Part shown: positions 20,649 to 35,600 of the stretch, piece by piece
How the letters are laid out: each line of letters begins with the position of its first letter
Numbering within the stretch: position 1 is the stretch's first letter
Assembly (NCBI GenBank): GCA_964017065.1
Contig: OZ024789.1
Coordinates: 3,847,971-3,911,970 of the forward strand
From: Haliclona indistincta
Taxonomy: Eukaryota; Porifera; Demospongiae; Haplosclerida; Chalinidae
Direction: 5' to 3'
Length of the DNA: 64,000 nt
Notes under the pieces: model-generated
Told to the model about the DNA's origin: nothing
Database searches by the model: none
What the model saw: the letters and a program-made list of their open reading frames with translations, nothing else
Position numbers and translations under genes: made by a program

Positions 20649-23600
20649 TTAACCCTTTAACCCCTAATGTCGCCTTTTGGCGACATACATACTTCAGACA
20701 CCATAACTTTATCAAAAAGTGTTAAAATATCCCAAAATTAAGCCAAATTGAAGAATACAAATAACCGCAAAAAATTGACCGGTTTTCAGCGCGCCCCCTG
20801 CGCTTAACGTTATGGCGACGGCATTTCTATGGCTTCAGTGCAAAATTCACAACATTTTAGGAAAAACAAAATGGCTGCCAAGAAAATTGGGACATTTTAT
20901 GGCTTCAGGGTGCTCGGAAACACATTTTTGGACATTCTCTATGATCTGGGCTACATTTTGCACTCACCAAAACCACTGCTATTTGTGTGTACTTTTCAGC
21001 AGCCAGCCCCAAAGTACTAACTTTGAGCAAAATTTGACGAGGTCGTTGCACTTTATCGGCTTCACTTTCGAAGTGGGAGGGTCATATTGACCGACTTGAG
21101 TGTGGGCAATTGCGGCTACTCACTGGGGTAAAAGGACGCAAATTTGAGACCAGTAGCTCAAAAGACACAGGAGATATTCACGAGAGAAGTGGTCAGCATT
21201 TACGAGGTTAAAATTTCAGCTGGATAATTTAGTAATTAAAGGGTTAAGCACCTTGAAATCCTTCACCCTCTATTTCTTACAGAAACTGTCTCAAAATGAT
21301 ATTTAGAACACTTAGAGTTCATTTTCAACACTTTTGGAGCATTTCTAGCCAGATTTGCAAATTTTGACGAAAACTCATTAACCCTTTAACCCCTAATGTC
21401 GCCTTTTGGCGACATACATACTTCAGACACCATAACTTTATCAAAAAGTGTTAAAATATCCCAAAATTAAGCCAAATTGAAGAATACAAATAACCGCAAA
21501 AAATTGACCGGTTTTCAGCGCGCCCCCTGCGCTTAACGTTATGGCGACGGCATTTCTATGGCTTCAGTGCAAAATTCACAACATTTTAGGAAAAACAAAA
21601 TGGCTGCCAAGAAAATTGGGACATTTTATGGCTTCAGGGTGCTCGGAAACACATTTTTGGACATTCTCTATGATCTGGGCTACATTTTGCACTCACCAAA
21701 ACCACTGCTATTTGTGTGTACTTTTCAGCAGCCAGCCCCAAAGTACTAACTTTGAGCAAAATTTGACGAGGTCGTTGCACTTTATCGGCTTCACTTTCGA
21801 AGTGGGAGGGTCATATTGACCGACTTGAGTGTGGGCAATTGCGGCTACTCACTGGGGTAAAAGGACGCAAATTTGAGACCAGTAGCTCAAAAGACACAGG
21901 AGATATTCACGAGAGAAGTGGTCAGCATTTACGAGGTTAAAATTTCAGCTGGATAATTTAGTAATTAAAGGGTTAAGCACCTTGAAATCCTTCACCCTCT
22001 ATTTCTTACAGAAACTGTCTCAAAATGATATTTAGAACACTTAGAGTTCATTTTCAACACTTTTGGAGCATTTCTAGCCAGATTTGCAAATTTTGACGAA
22101 AACTCATTAACCCTTTAACCCCTAATGTCGCCTTTTGGCGACATACATACTTCAGACACCATAACTTTATCAAAAAGTGTTAAAATATCCCAAAATTAAG
22201 CCAAATTGAAGAATACAAATAACCGCAAAAAATTGACCGGTTTTCAGCGCGCCCCCTGCGCTTAACGTTATGGCGACGGCATTTCTATGGCTTCAGTGCA
22301 AAATTCACAACATTTTAGGAAAAACAAAATGGCTGCCAAGAAAATTGGGACATTTTATGGCTTCAGGGTGCTCGGAAACACATTTTTGGACATTCTCTAT
22401 GATCTGGGCTACATTTTGCACTCACCAAAACCACTGCTATTTGTGTGTACTTTTCAGCAGCCAGCCCCAAAGTACTAACTTTGAGCAAAATTTGACGAGG
22501 TCGTTGCACTTTATCGGCTTCACTTTCGAAGTGGGAGGGTCATATTGACCGACTTGAGTGTGGGCAATTGCGGCTACTCACTGGGGTAAAAGGACGCAAA
22601 TTTGAGACCAGTAGCTCAAAAGACACAGGAGATATTCACGAGAGAAGTGGTCAGCATTTACGAGGTTAAAATTTCAGCTGGATAATTTAGTAATTAAAGG
22701 GTTAAGCACCTTGAAATCCTTCACCCTCTATTTCTTACAGAAACTGTCTCAAAATGATATTTAGAACACTTAGAGTTCATTTTCAACACTTTTGGAGCAT
22801 TTCTAGCCAGATTTGCAAATTTTGACGAAAACTCATTAACCCTTTAACCCCTAATGTCGCCTTTTGGCGACATACATACTTCAGACACCATAACTTTATC
22901 AAAAAGTGTTAAAATATCCCAAAATTAAGCCAAATTGAAGAATACAAATAACCGCAAAAAATTGACCGGTTTTCAGCGCGCCCCCTGCGCTTAACGTTAT
23001 GGCGACGGCATTTCTATGGCTTCAGTGCAAAATTCACAACATTTTAGGAAAAACAAAATGGCTGCCAAGAAAATTGGGACATTTTATGGCTTCAGGGTGC
23101 TCGGAAACACATTTTTGGACATTCTCTATGATCTGGGCTACATTTTGCACTCACCAAAACCACTGCTATTTGTGTGTACTTTTCAGCAGCCAGCCCCAAA
23201 GTACTAACTTTGAGCAAAATTTGACGAGGTCGTTGCACTTTATCGGCTTCACTTTCGAAGTGGGAGGGTCATATTGACCGACTTGAGTGTGGGCAATTGC
23301 GGCTACTCACTGGGGTAAAAGGACGCAAATTTGAGACCAGTAGCTCAAAAGACACAGGAGATATTCACGAGAGAAGTGGTCAGCATTTACGAGGTTAAAA
23401 TTTCAGCTGGATAATTTAGTAATTAAAGGGTTAAGCACCTTGAAATCCTTCACCCTCTATTTCTTACAGAAACTGTCTCAAAATGATATTTAGAACACTT
23501 AGAGTTCATTTTCAACACTTTTGGAGCATTTCTAGCCAGATTTGCAAATTTTGACGAAAACTCATTAACCCTTTAACCCCTAATGTCGCCTTTTGGCGAC

Positions 23601-26600
23601 ATACATACTTCAGACACCATAACTTTATCAAAAAGTGTTAAAATATCCCAAAATTAAGCCAAATTGAAGAATACAAATAACCGCAAAAAATTGACCGGTT
23701 TTCAGCGCGCCCCCTGCGCTTAACGTTATGGCGACGGCATTTCTATGGCTTCAGTGCAAAATTCACAACATTTTAGGAAAAACAAAATGGCTGCCAAGAA
23801 AATTGGGACATTTTATGGCTTCAGGGTGCTCGGAAACACATTTTTGGACATTCTCTATGATCTGGGCTACATTTTGCACTCACCAAAACCACTGCTATTT
23901 GTGTGTACTTTTCAGCAGCCAGCCCCAAAGTACTAACTTTGAGCAAAATTTGACGAGGTCGTTGCACTTTATCGGCTTCACTTTCGAAGTGGGAGGGTCA
24001 TATTGACCGACTTGAGTGTGGGCAATTGCGGCTACTCACTGGGGTAAAAGGACGCAAATTTGAGACCAGTAGCTCAAAAGACACAGGAGATATTCACGAG
24101 AGAAGTGGTCAGCATTTACGAGGTTAAAATTTCAGCTGGATAATTTAGTAATTAAAGGGTTAAGCACCTTGAAATCCTTCACCCTCTATTTCTTACAGAA
24201 ACTGTCTCAAAATGATATTTAGAACACTTAGAGTTCATTTTCAACACTTTTGGAGCATTTCTAGCCAGATTTGCAAATTTTGACGAAAACTCATTAACCC
24301 TTTAACCCCTAATGTCGCCTTTTGGCGACATACATACTTCAGACACCATAACTTTATCAAAAAGTGTTAAAATATCCCAAAATTAAGCCAAATTGAAGAA
24401 TACAAATAACCGCAAAAAATTGACCGGTTTTCAGCGCGCCCCCTGCGCTTAACGTTATGGCGACGGCATTTCTATGGCTTCAGTGCAAAATTCACAACAT
24501 TTTAGGAAAAACAAAATGGCTGCCAAGAAAATTGGGACATTTTATGGCTTCAGGGTGCTCGGAAACACATTTTTGGACATTCTCTATGATCTGGGCTACA
24601 TTTTGCACTCACCAAAACCACTGCTATTTGTGTGTACTTTTCAGCAGCCAGCCCCAAAGTACTAACTTTGAGCAAAATTTGACGAGGTCGTTGCACTTTA
24701 TCGGCTTCACTTTCGAAGTGGGAGGGTCATATTGACCGACTTGAGTGTGGGCAATTGCGGCTACTCACTGGGGTAAAAGGACGCAAATTTGAGACCAGTA
24801 GCTCAAAAGACACAGGAGATATTCACGAGAGAAGTGGTCAGCATTTACGAGGTTAAAATTTCAGCTGGATAATTTAGTAATTAAAGGGTTAAGCACCTTG
24901 AAATCCTTCACCCTCTATTTCTTACAGAAACTGTCTCAAAATGATATTTAGAACACTTAGAGTTCATTTTCAACACTTTTGGAGCATTTCTAGCCAGATT
25001 TGCAAATTTTGACGAAAACTCATTAACCCTTTAACCCCTAATGTCGCCTTTTGGCGACATACATACTTCAGACACCATAACTTTATCAAAAAGTGTTAAA
25101 ATATCCCAAAATTAAGCCAAATTGAAGAATACAAATAACCGCAAAAAATTGACCGGTTTTCAGCGCGCCCCCTGCGCTTAACGTTATGGCGACGGCATTT
25201 CTATGGCTTCAGTGCAAAATTCACAACATTTTAGGAAAAACAAAATGGCTGCCAAGAAAATTGGGACATTTTATGGCTTCAGGGTGCTCGGAAACACATT
25301 TTTGGACATTCTCTATGATCTGGGCTACATTTTGCACTCACCAAAACCACTGCTATTTGTGTGTACTTTTCAGCAGCCAGCCCCAAAGTACTAACTTTGA
25401 GCAAAATTTGACGAGGTCGTTGCACTTTATCGGCTTCACTTTCGAAGTGGGAGGGTCATATTGACCGACTTGAGTGTGGGCAATTGCGGCTACTCACTGG
25501 GGTAAAAGGACGCAAATTTGAGACCAGTAGCTCAAAAGACACAGGAGATATTCACGAGAGAAGTGGTCAGCATTTACGAGGTTAAAATTTCAGCTGGATA
25601 ATTTAGTAATTAAAGGGTTAAGCACCTTGAAATCCTTCACCCTCTATTTCTTACAGAAACTGTCTCAAAATGATATTTAGAACACTTAGAGTTCATTTTC
25701 AACACTTTTGGAGCATTTCTAGCCAGATTTGCAAATTTTGACGAAAACTCATTAACCCTTTAACCCCTAATGTCGCCTTTTGGCGACATACATACTTCAG
25801 ACACCATAACTTTATCAAAAAGTGTTAAAATATCCCAAAATTAAGCCAAATTGAAGAATACAAATAACCGCAAAAAATTGACCGGTTTTCAGCGCGCCCC
25901 CTGCGCTTAACGTTATGGCGACGGCATTTCTATGGCTTCAGTGCAAAATTCACAACATTTTAGGAAAAACAAAATGGCTGCCAAGAAAATTGGGACATTT
26001 TATGGCTTCAGGGTGCTCGGAAACACATTTTTGGACATTCTCTATGATCTGGGCTACATTTTGCACTCACCAAAACCACTGCTATTTGTGTGTACTTTTC
26101 AGCAGCCAGCCCCAAAGTACTAACTTTGAGCAAAATTTGACGAGGTCGTTGCACTTTATCGGCTTCACTTTCGAAGTGGGAGGGTCATATTGACCGACTT
26201 GAGTGTGGGCAATTGCGGCTACTCACTGGGGTAAAAGGACGCAAATTTGAGACCAGTAGCTCAAAAGACACAGGAGATATTCACGAGAGAAGTGGTCAGC
26301 ATTTACGAGGTTAAAATTTCAGCTGGATAATTTAGTAATTAAAGGGTTAAGCACCTTGAAATCCTTCACCCTCTATTTCTTACAGAAACTGTCTCAAAAT
26401 GATATTTAGAACACTTAGAGTTCATTTTCAACACTTTTGGAGCATTTCTAGCCAGATTTGCAAATTTTGACGAAAACTCATTAACCCTTTAACCCCTAAT
26501 GTCGCCTTTTGGCGACATACATACTTCAGACACCATAACTTTATCAAAAAGTGTTAAAATATCCCAAAATTAAGCCAAATTGAAGAATACAAATAACCGC

Positions 26601-29600
26601 AAAAAATTGACCGGTTTTCAGCGCGCCCCCTGCGCTTAACGTTATGGCGACGGCATTTCTATGGCTTCAGTGCAAAATTCACAACATTTTAGGAAAAACA
26701 AAATGGCTGCCAAGAAAATTGGGACATTTTATGGCTTCAGGGTGCTCGGAAACACATTTTTGGACATTCTCTATGATCTGGGCTACATTTTGCACTCACC
26801 AAAACCACTGCTATTTGTGTGTACTTTTCAGCAGCCAGCCCCAAAGTACTAACTTTGAGCAAAATTTGACGAGGTCGTTGCACTTTATCGGCTTCACTTT
26901 CGAAGTGGGAGGGTCATATTGACCGACTTGAGTGTGGGCAATTGCGGCTACTCACTGGGGTAAAAGGACGCAAATTTGAGACCAGTAGCTCAAAAGACAC
27001 AGGAGATATTCACGAGAGAAGTGGTCAGCATTTACGAGGTTAAAATTTCAGCTGGATAATTTAGTAATTAAAGGGTTAAGCACCTTGAAATCCTTCACCC
27101 TCTATTTCTTACAGAAACTGTCTCAAAATGATATTTAGAACACTTAGAGTTCATTTTCAACACTTTTGGAGCATTTCTAGCCAGATTTGCAAATTTTGAC
27201 GAAAACTCATTAACCCTTTAACCCCTAATGTCGCCTTTTGGCGACATACATACTTCAGACACCATAACTTTATCAAAAAGTGTTAAAATATCCCAAAATT
27301 AAGCCAAATTGAAGAATACAAATAACCGCAAAAAATTGACCGGTTTTCAGCGCGCCCCCTGCGCTTAACGTTATGGCGACGGCATTTCTATGGCTTCAGT
27401 GCAAAATTCACAACATTTTAGGAAAAACAAAATGGCTGCCAAGAAAATTGGGACATTTTATGGCTTCAGGGTGCTCGGAAACACATTTTTGGACATTCTC
27501 TATGATCTGGGCTACATTTTGCACTCACCAAAACCACTGCTATTTGTGTGTACTTTTCAGCAGCCAGCCCCAAAGTACTAACTTTGAGCAAAATTTGACG
27601 AGGTCGTTGCACTTTATCGGCTTCACTTTCGAAGTGGGAGGGTCATATTGACCGACTTGAGTGTGGGCAATTGCGGCTACTCACTGGGGTAAAAGGACGC
27701 AAATTTGAGACCAGTAGCTCAAAAGACACAGGAGATATTCACGAGAGAAGTGGTCAGCATTTACGAGGTTAAAATTTCAGCTGGATAATTTAGTAATTAA
27801 AGGGTTAAGCACCTTGAAATCCTTCACCCTCTATTTCTTACAGAAACTGTCTCAAAATGATATTTAGAACACTTAGAGTTCATTTTCAACACTTTTGGAG
27901 CATTTCTAGCCAGATTTGCAAATTTTGACGAAAACTCATTAACCCTTTAACCCCTAATGTCGCCTTTTGGCGACATACATACTTCAGACACCATAACTTT
28001 ATCAAAAAGTGTTAAAATATCCCAAAATTAAGCCAAATTGAAGAATACAAATAACCGCAAAAAATTGACCGGTTTTCAGCGCGCCCCCTGCGCTTAACGT
28101 TATGGCGACGGCATTTCTATGGCTTCAGTGCAAAATTCACAACATTTTAGGAAAAACAAAATGGCTGCCAAGAAAATTGGGACATTTTATGGCTTCAGGG
28201 TGCTCGGAAACACATTTTTGGACATTCTCTATGATCTGGGCTACATTTTGCACTCACCAAAACCACTGCTATTTGTGTGTACTTTTCAGCAGCCAGCCCC
28301 AAAGTACTAACTTTGAGCAAAATTTGACGAGGTCGTTGCACTTTATCGGCTTCACTTTCGAAGTGGGAGGGTCATATTGACCGACTTGAGTGTGGGCAAT
28401 TGCGGCTACTCACTGGGGTAAAAGGACGCAAATTTGAGACCAGTAGCTCAAAAGACACAGGAGATATTCACGAGAGAAGTGGTCAGCATTTACGAGGTTA
28501 AAATTTCAGCTGGATAATTTAGTAATTAAAGGGTTAAGCACCTTGAAATCCTTCACCCTCTATTTCTTACAGAAACTGTCTCAAAATGATATTTAGAACA
28601 CTTAGAGTTCATTTTCAACACTTTTGGAGCATTTCTAGCCAGATTTGCAAATTTTGACGAAAACTCATTAACCCTTTAACCCCTAATGTCGCCTTTTGGC
28701 GACATACATACTTCAGACACCATAACTTTATCAAAAAGTGTTAAAATATCCCAAAATTAAGCCAAATTGAAGAATACAAATAACCGCAAAAAATTGACCG
28801 GTTTTCAGCGCGCCCCCTGCGCTTAACGTTATGGCGACGGCATTTCTATGGCTTCAGTGCAAAATTCACAACATTTTAGGAAAAACAAAATGGCTGCCAA
28901 GAAAATTGGGACATTTTATGGCTTCAGGGTGCTCGGAAACACATTTTTGGACATTCTCTATGATCTGGGCTACATTTTGCACTCACCAAAACCACTGCTA
29001 TTTGTGTGTACTTTTCAGCAGCCAGCCCCAAAGTACTAACTTTGAGCAAAATTTGACGAGGTCGTTGCACTTTATCGGCTTCACTTTCGAAGTGGGAGGG
29101 TCATATTGACCGACTTGAGTGTGGGCAATTGCGGCTACTCACTGGGGTAAAAGGACGCAAATTTGAGACCAGTAGCTCAAAAGACACAGGAGATATTCAC
29201 GAGAGAAGTGGTCAGCATTTACGAGGTTAAAATTTCAGCTGGATAATTTAGTAATTAAAGGGTTAAGCACCTTGAAATCCTTCACCCTCTATTTCTTACA
29301 GAAACTGTCTCAAAATGATATTTAGAACACTTAGAGTTCATTTTCAACACTTTTGGAGCATTTCTAGCCAGATTTGCAAATTTTGACGAAAACTCATTAA
29401 CCCTTTAACCCCTAATGTCGCCTTTTGGCGACATACATACTTCAGACACCATAACTTTATCAAAAAGTGTTAAAATATCCCAAAATTAAGCCAAATTGAA
29501 GAATACAAATAACCGCAAAAAATTGACCGGTTTTCAGCGCGCCCCCTGCGCTTAACGTTATGGCGACGGCATTTCTATGGCTTCAGTGCAAAATTCACAA

Positions 29601-32600
29601 CATTTTAGGAAAAACAAAATGGCTGCCAAGAAAATTGGGACATTTTATGGCTTCAGGGTGCTCGGAAACACATTTTTGGACATTCTCTATGATCTGGGCT
29701 ACATTTTGCACTCACCAAAACCACTGCTATTTGTGTGTACTTTTCAGCAGCCAGCCCCAAAGTACTAACTTTGAGCAAAATTTGACGAGGTCGTTGCACT
29801 TTATCGGCTTCACTTTCGAAGTGGGAGGGTCATATTGACCGACTTGAGTGTGGGCAATTGCGGCTACTCACTGGGGTAAAAGGACGCAAATTTGAGACCA
29901 GTAGCTCAAAAGACACAGGAGATATTCACGAGAGAAGTGGTCAGCATTTACGAGGTTAAAATTTCAGCTGGATAATTTAGTAATTAAAGGGTTAAGCACC
30001 TTGAAATCCTTCACCCTCTATTTCTTACAGAAACTGTCTCAAAATGATATTTAGAACACTTAGAGTTCATTTTCAACACTTTTGGAGCATTTCTAGCCAG
30101 ATTTGCAAATTTTGACGAAAACTCATTAACCCTTTAACCCCTAATGTCGCCTTTTGGCGACATACATACTTCAGACACCATAACTTTATCAAAAAGTGTT
30201 AAAATATCCCAAAATTAAGCCAAATTGAAGAATACAAATAACCGCAAAAAATTGACCGGTTTTCAGCGCGCCCCCTGCGCTTAACGTTATGGCGACGGCA
30301 TTTCTATGGCTTCAGTGCAAAATTCACAACATTTTAGGAAAAACAAAATGGCTGCCAAGAAAATTGGGACATTTTATGGCTTCAGGGTGCTCGGAAACAC
30401 ATTTTTGGACATTCTCTATGATCTGGGCTACATTTTGCACTCACCAAAACCACTGCTATTTGTGTGTACTTTTCAGCAGCCAGCCCCAAAGTACTAACTT
30501 TGAGCAAAATTTGACGAGGTCGTTGCACTTTATCGGCTTCACTTTCGAAGTGGGAGGGTCATATTGACCGACTTGAGTGTGGGCAATTGCGGCTACTCAC
30601 TGGGGTAAAAGGACGCAAATTTGAGACCAGTAGCTCAAAAGACACAGGAGATATTCACGAGAGAAGTGGTCAGCATTTACGAGGTTAAAATTTCAGCTGG
30701 ATAATTTAGTAATTAAAGGGTTAAGCACCTTGAAATCCTTCACCCTCTATTTCTTACAGAAACTGTCTCAAAATGATATTTAGAACACTTAGAGTTCATT
30801 TTCAACACTTTTGGAGCATTTCTAGCCAGATTTGCAAATTTTGACGAAAACTCATTAACCCTTTAACCCCTAATGTCGCCTTTTGGCGACATACATACTT
30901 CAGACACCATAACTTTATCAAAAAGTGTTAAAATATCCCAAAATTAAGCCAAATTGAAGAATACAAATAACCGCAAAAAATTGACCGGTTTTCAGCGCGC
31001 CCCCTGCGCTTAACGTTATGGCGACGGCATTTCTATGGCTTCAGTGCAAAATTCACAACATTTTAGGAAAAACAAAATGGCTGCCAAGAAAATTGGGACA
31101 TTTTATGGCTTCAGGGTGCTCGGAAACACATTTTTGGACATTCTCTATGATCTGGGCTACATTTTGCACTCACCAAAACCACTGCTATTTGTGTGTACTT
31201 TTCAGCAGCCAGCCCCAAAGTACTAACTTTGAGCAAAATTTGACGAGGTCGTTGCACTTTATCGGCTTCACTTTCGAAGTGGGAGGGTCATATTGACCGA
31301 CTTGAGTGTGGGCAATTGCGGCTACTCACTGGGGTAAAAGGACGCAAATTTGAGACCAGTAGCTCAAAAGACACAGGAGATATTCACGAGAGAAGTGGTC
31401 AGCATTTACGAGGTTAAAATTTCAGCTGGATAATTTAGTAATTAAAGGGTTAAGCACCTTGAAATCCTTCACCCTCTATTTCTTACAGAAACTGTCTCAA
31501 AATGATATTTAGAACACTTAGAGTTCATTTTCAACACTTTTGGAGCATTTCTAGCCAGATTTGCAAATTTTGACGAAAACTCATTAACCCTTTAACCCCT
31601 AATGTCGCCTTTTGGCGACATACATACTTCAGACACCATAACTTTATCAAAAAGTGTTAAAATATCCCAAAATTAAGCCAAATTGAAGAATACAAATAAC
31701 CGCAAAAAATTGACCGGTTTTCAGCGCGCCCCCTGCGCTTAACGTTATGGCGACGGCATTTCTATGGCTTCAGTGCAAAATTCACAACATTTTAGGAAAA
31801 ACAAAATGGCTGCCAAGAAAATTGGGACATTTTATGGCTTCAGGGTGCTCGGAAACACATTTTTGGACATTCTCTATGATCTGGGCTACATTTTGCACTC
31901 ACCAAAACCACTGCTATTTGTGTGTACTTTTCAGCAGCCAGCCCCAAAGTACTAACTTTGAGCAAAATTTGACGAGGTCGTTGCACTTTATCGGCTTCAC
32001 TTTCGAAGTGGGAGGGTCATATTGACCGACTTGAGTGTGGGCAATTGCGGCTACTCACTGGGGTAAAAGGACGCAAATTTGAGACCAGTAGCTCAAAAGA
32101 CACAGGAGATATTCACGAGAGAAGTGGTCAGCATTTACGAGGTTAAAATTTCAGCTGGATAATTTAGTAATTAAAGGGTTAAGCACCTTGAAATCCTTCA
32201 CCCTCTATTTCTTACAGAAACTGTCTCAAAATGATATTTAGAACACTTAGAGTTCATTTTCAACACTTTTGGAGCATTTCTAGCCAGATTTGCAAATTTT
32301 GACGAAAACTCATTAACCCTTTAACCCCTAATGTCGCCTTTTGGCGACATACATACTTCAGACACCATAACTTTATCAAAAAGTGTTAAAATATCCCAAA
32401 ATTAAGCCAAATTGAAGAATACAAATAACCGCAAAAAATTGACCGGTTTTCAGTGCGCCCCCTGCGCTTAACGTTATGGCGACGGCATTTCTATGGCTTC
32501 AGTGCAAAATTCACAACATTTTAGGAAAAACAAAATGGCTGCCAAGAAAATTGGGACATTTTATGGCTTCAGGGTGCTCGGAAACACATTTTTGGACATT

Positions 32601-35600
32601 CTCTATGATCTGGGCTACATTTTGCACTCACCAAAACCACTGCTATTTGTGTGTACTTTTCAGCAGCCAGCCCCAAAGTACTAACTTTGAGCAAAATTTG
32701 ACGAGGTCGTTGCACTTTATCGGCTTCACTTTCGAAGTGGGAGGGTCATATTGACCGACTTGAGTGTGGGCAATTGCGGCTACTCACTGGGGTAAAAGGA
32801 CGCAAATTTGAGACCAGTAGCTCAAAAGACACAGGAGATATTCACGAGAGAAGTGGTCAGCATTTACGAGGTTAAAATTTCAGCTGGATAATTTAGTAAT
32901 TAAAGGGTTAAGCACCTTGAAATCCTTCACCCTCTATTTCTTACAGAAACTGTCTCAAAATGATATTTAGAACACTTAGAGTTCATTTTCAACACTTTTG
33001 GAGCATTTCTAGCCAGATTTGCAAATTTTGACGAAAACTCATTAACCCTTTAACCCCTAATGTCGCCTTTTGGCGACATACATACTTCAGACACCATAAC
33101 TTTATCAAAAAGTGTTAAAATATCCCAAAATTAAGCCAAATTGAAGAATACAAATAACCGCAAAAAATTGACCGGTTTTCAGCGCGCCCCCTGCGCTTAA
33201 CGTTATGGCGACGGCATTTCTATGGCTTCAGTGCAAAATTCACAACATTTTAGGAAAAACAAAATGGCTGCCAAGAAAATTGGGACATTTTATGGCTTCA
33301 GGGTGCTCGGAAACACATTTTTGGACATTCTCTATGATCTGGGCTACATTTTGCACTCACCAAAACCACTGCTATTTGTGTGTACTTTTCAGCAGCCAGC
33401 CCCAAAGTACTAACTTTGAGCAAAATTTGACGAGGTCGTTGCACTTTATCGGCTTCACTTTCGAAGTGGGAGGGTCATATTGACCGACTTGAGTGTGGGC
33501 AATTGCGGCTACTCACTGGGGTAAAAGGACGCAAATTTGAGACCAGTAGCTCAAAAGACACAGGAGATATTCACGAGAGAAGTGGTCAGCATTTACGAGG
33601 TTAAAATTTCAGCTGGATAATTTAGTAATTAAAGGGTTAAGCACCTTGAAATCCTTCACCCTCTATTTCTTACAGAAACTGTCTCAAAATGATATTTAGA
33701 ACACTTAGAGTTCATTTTCAACACTTTTGGAGCATTTCTAGCCAGATTTGCAAATTTTGACGAAAACTCATTAACCCTTTAACCCCTAATGTCGCCTTTT
33801 GGCGACATACATACTTCAGACACCATAACTTTATCAAAAAGTGTTAAAATATCCCAAAATTAAGCCAAATTGAAGAATACAAATAACCGCAAAAAATTGA
33901 CCGGTTTTCAGCGCGCCCCCTGCGCTTAACGTTATGGCGACGGCATTTCTATGGCTTCAGTGCAAAATTCACAACATTTTAGGAAAAACAAAATGGCTGC
34001 CAAGAAAATTGGGACATTTTATGGCTTCAGGGTGCTCGGAAACACATTTTTGGACATTCTCTATGATCTGGGCTACATTTTGCACTCACCAAAACCACTG
34101 CTATTTGTGTGTACTTTTCAGCAGCCAGCCCCAAAGTACTAACTTTGAGCAAAATTTGACGAGGTCGTTGCACTTTATCGGCTTCACTTTCGAAGTGGGA
34201 GGGTCATATTGACCGACTTGAGTGTGGGCAATTGCGGCTACTCACTGGGGTAAAAGGACGCAAATTTGAGACCAGTAGCTCAAAAGACACAGGAGATATT
34301 CACGAGAGAAGTGGTCAGCATTTACGAGGTTAAAATTTCAGCTGGATAATTTAGTAATTAAAGGGTTAAGCACCTTGAAATCCTTCACCCTCTATTTCTT
34401 ACAGAAACTGTCTCAAAATGATATTTAGAACACTTAGAGTTCATTTTCAACACTTTTGGAGCATTTCTAGCCAGATTTGCAAATTTTGACGAAAACTCAT
34501 TAACCCTTTAACCCCTAATGTCGCCTTTTGGCGACATACATACTTCAGACACCATAACTTTATCAAAAAGTGTTAAAATATCCCAAAATTAAGCCAAATT
34601 GAAGAATACAAATAACCGCAAAAAATTGACCGGTTTTCAGCGCGCCCCCTGCGCTTAACGTTATGGCGACGGCATTTCTATGGCTTCAGTGCAAAATTCA
34701 CAACATTTTAGGAAAAACAAAATGGCTGCCAAGAAAATTGGGACATTTTATGGCTTCAGGGTGCTCGGAAACACATTTTTGGACATTCTCTATGATCTGG
34801 GCTACATTTTGCACTCACCAAAACCACTGCTATTTGTGTGTACTTTTCAGCAGCCAGCCCCAAAGTACTAACTTTGAGCAAAATTTGACGAGGTCGTTGC
34901 ACTTTATCGGCTTCACTTTCGAAGTGGGAGGGTCATATTGACCGACTTGAGTGTGGGCAATTGCGGCTACTCACTGGGGTAAAAGGACGCAAATTTGAGA
35001 CCAGTAGCTCAAAAGACACAGGAGATATTCACGAGAGAAGTGGTCAGCATTTACGAGGTTAAAATTTCAGCTGGATAATTTAGTAATTAAAGGGTTAAGC
35101 ACCTTGAAATCCTTCACCCTCTATTTCTTACAGAAACTGTCTCAAAATGATATTTAGAACACTTAGAGTTCATTTTCAACACTTTTGGAGCATTTCTAGC
35201 CAGATTTGCAAATTTTGACGAAAACTCATTAACCCTTTAACCCCTAATGTCGCCTTTTGGCGACATACATACTTCAGACACCATAACTTTATCAAAAAGT
35301 GTTAAAATATCCCAAAATTAAGCCAAATTGAAGAATACAAATAACCGCAAAAAATTGACCGGTTTTCAGCGCGCCCCCTGCGCTTAACGTTATGGCGACG
35401 GCATTTCTATGGCTTCAGTGCAAAATTCACAACATTTTAGGAAAAACAAAATGGCTGCCAAGAAAATTGGGACATTTTATGGCTTCAGGGTGCTCGGAAA
35501 CACATTTTTGGACATTCTCTATGATCTTGGCTACATTTTGCACTCACCAAAACCACTGCTATTTGTGTGTACTTTTCAGCAGCCAGCCCCAAAGTACTAA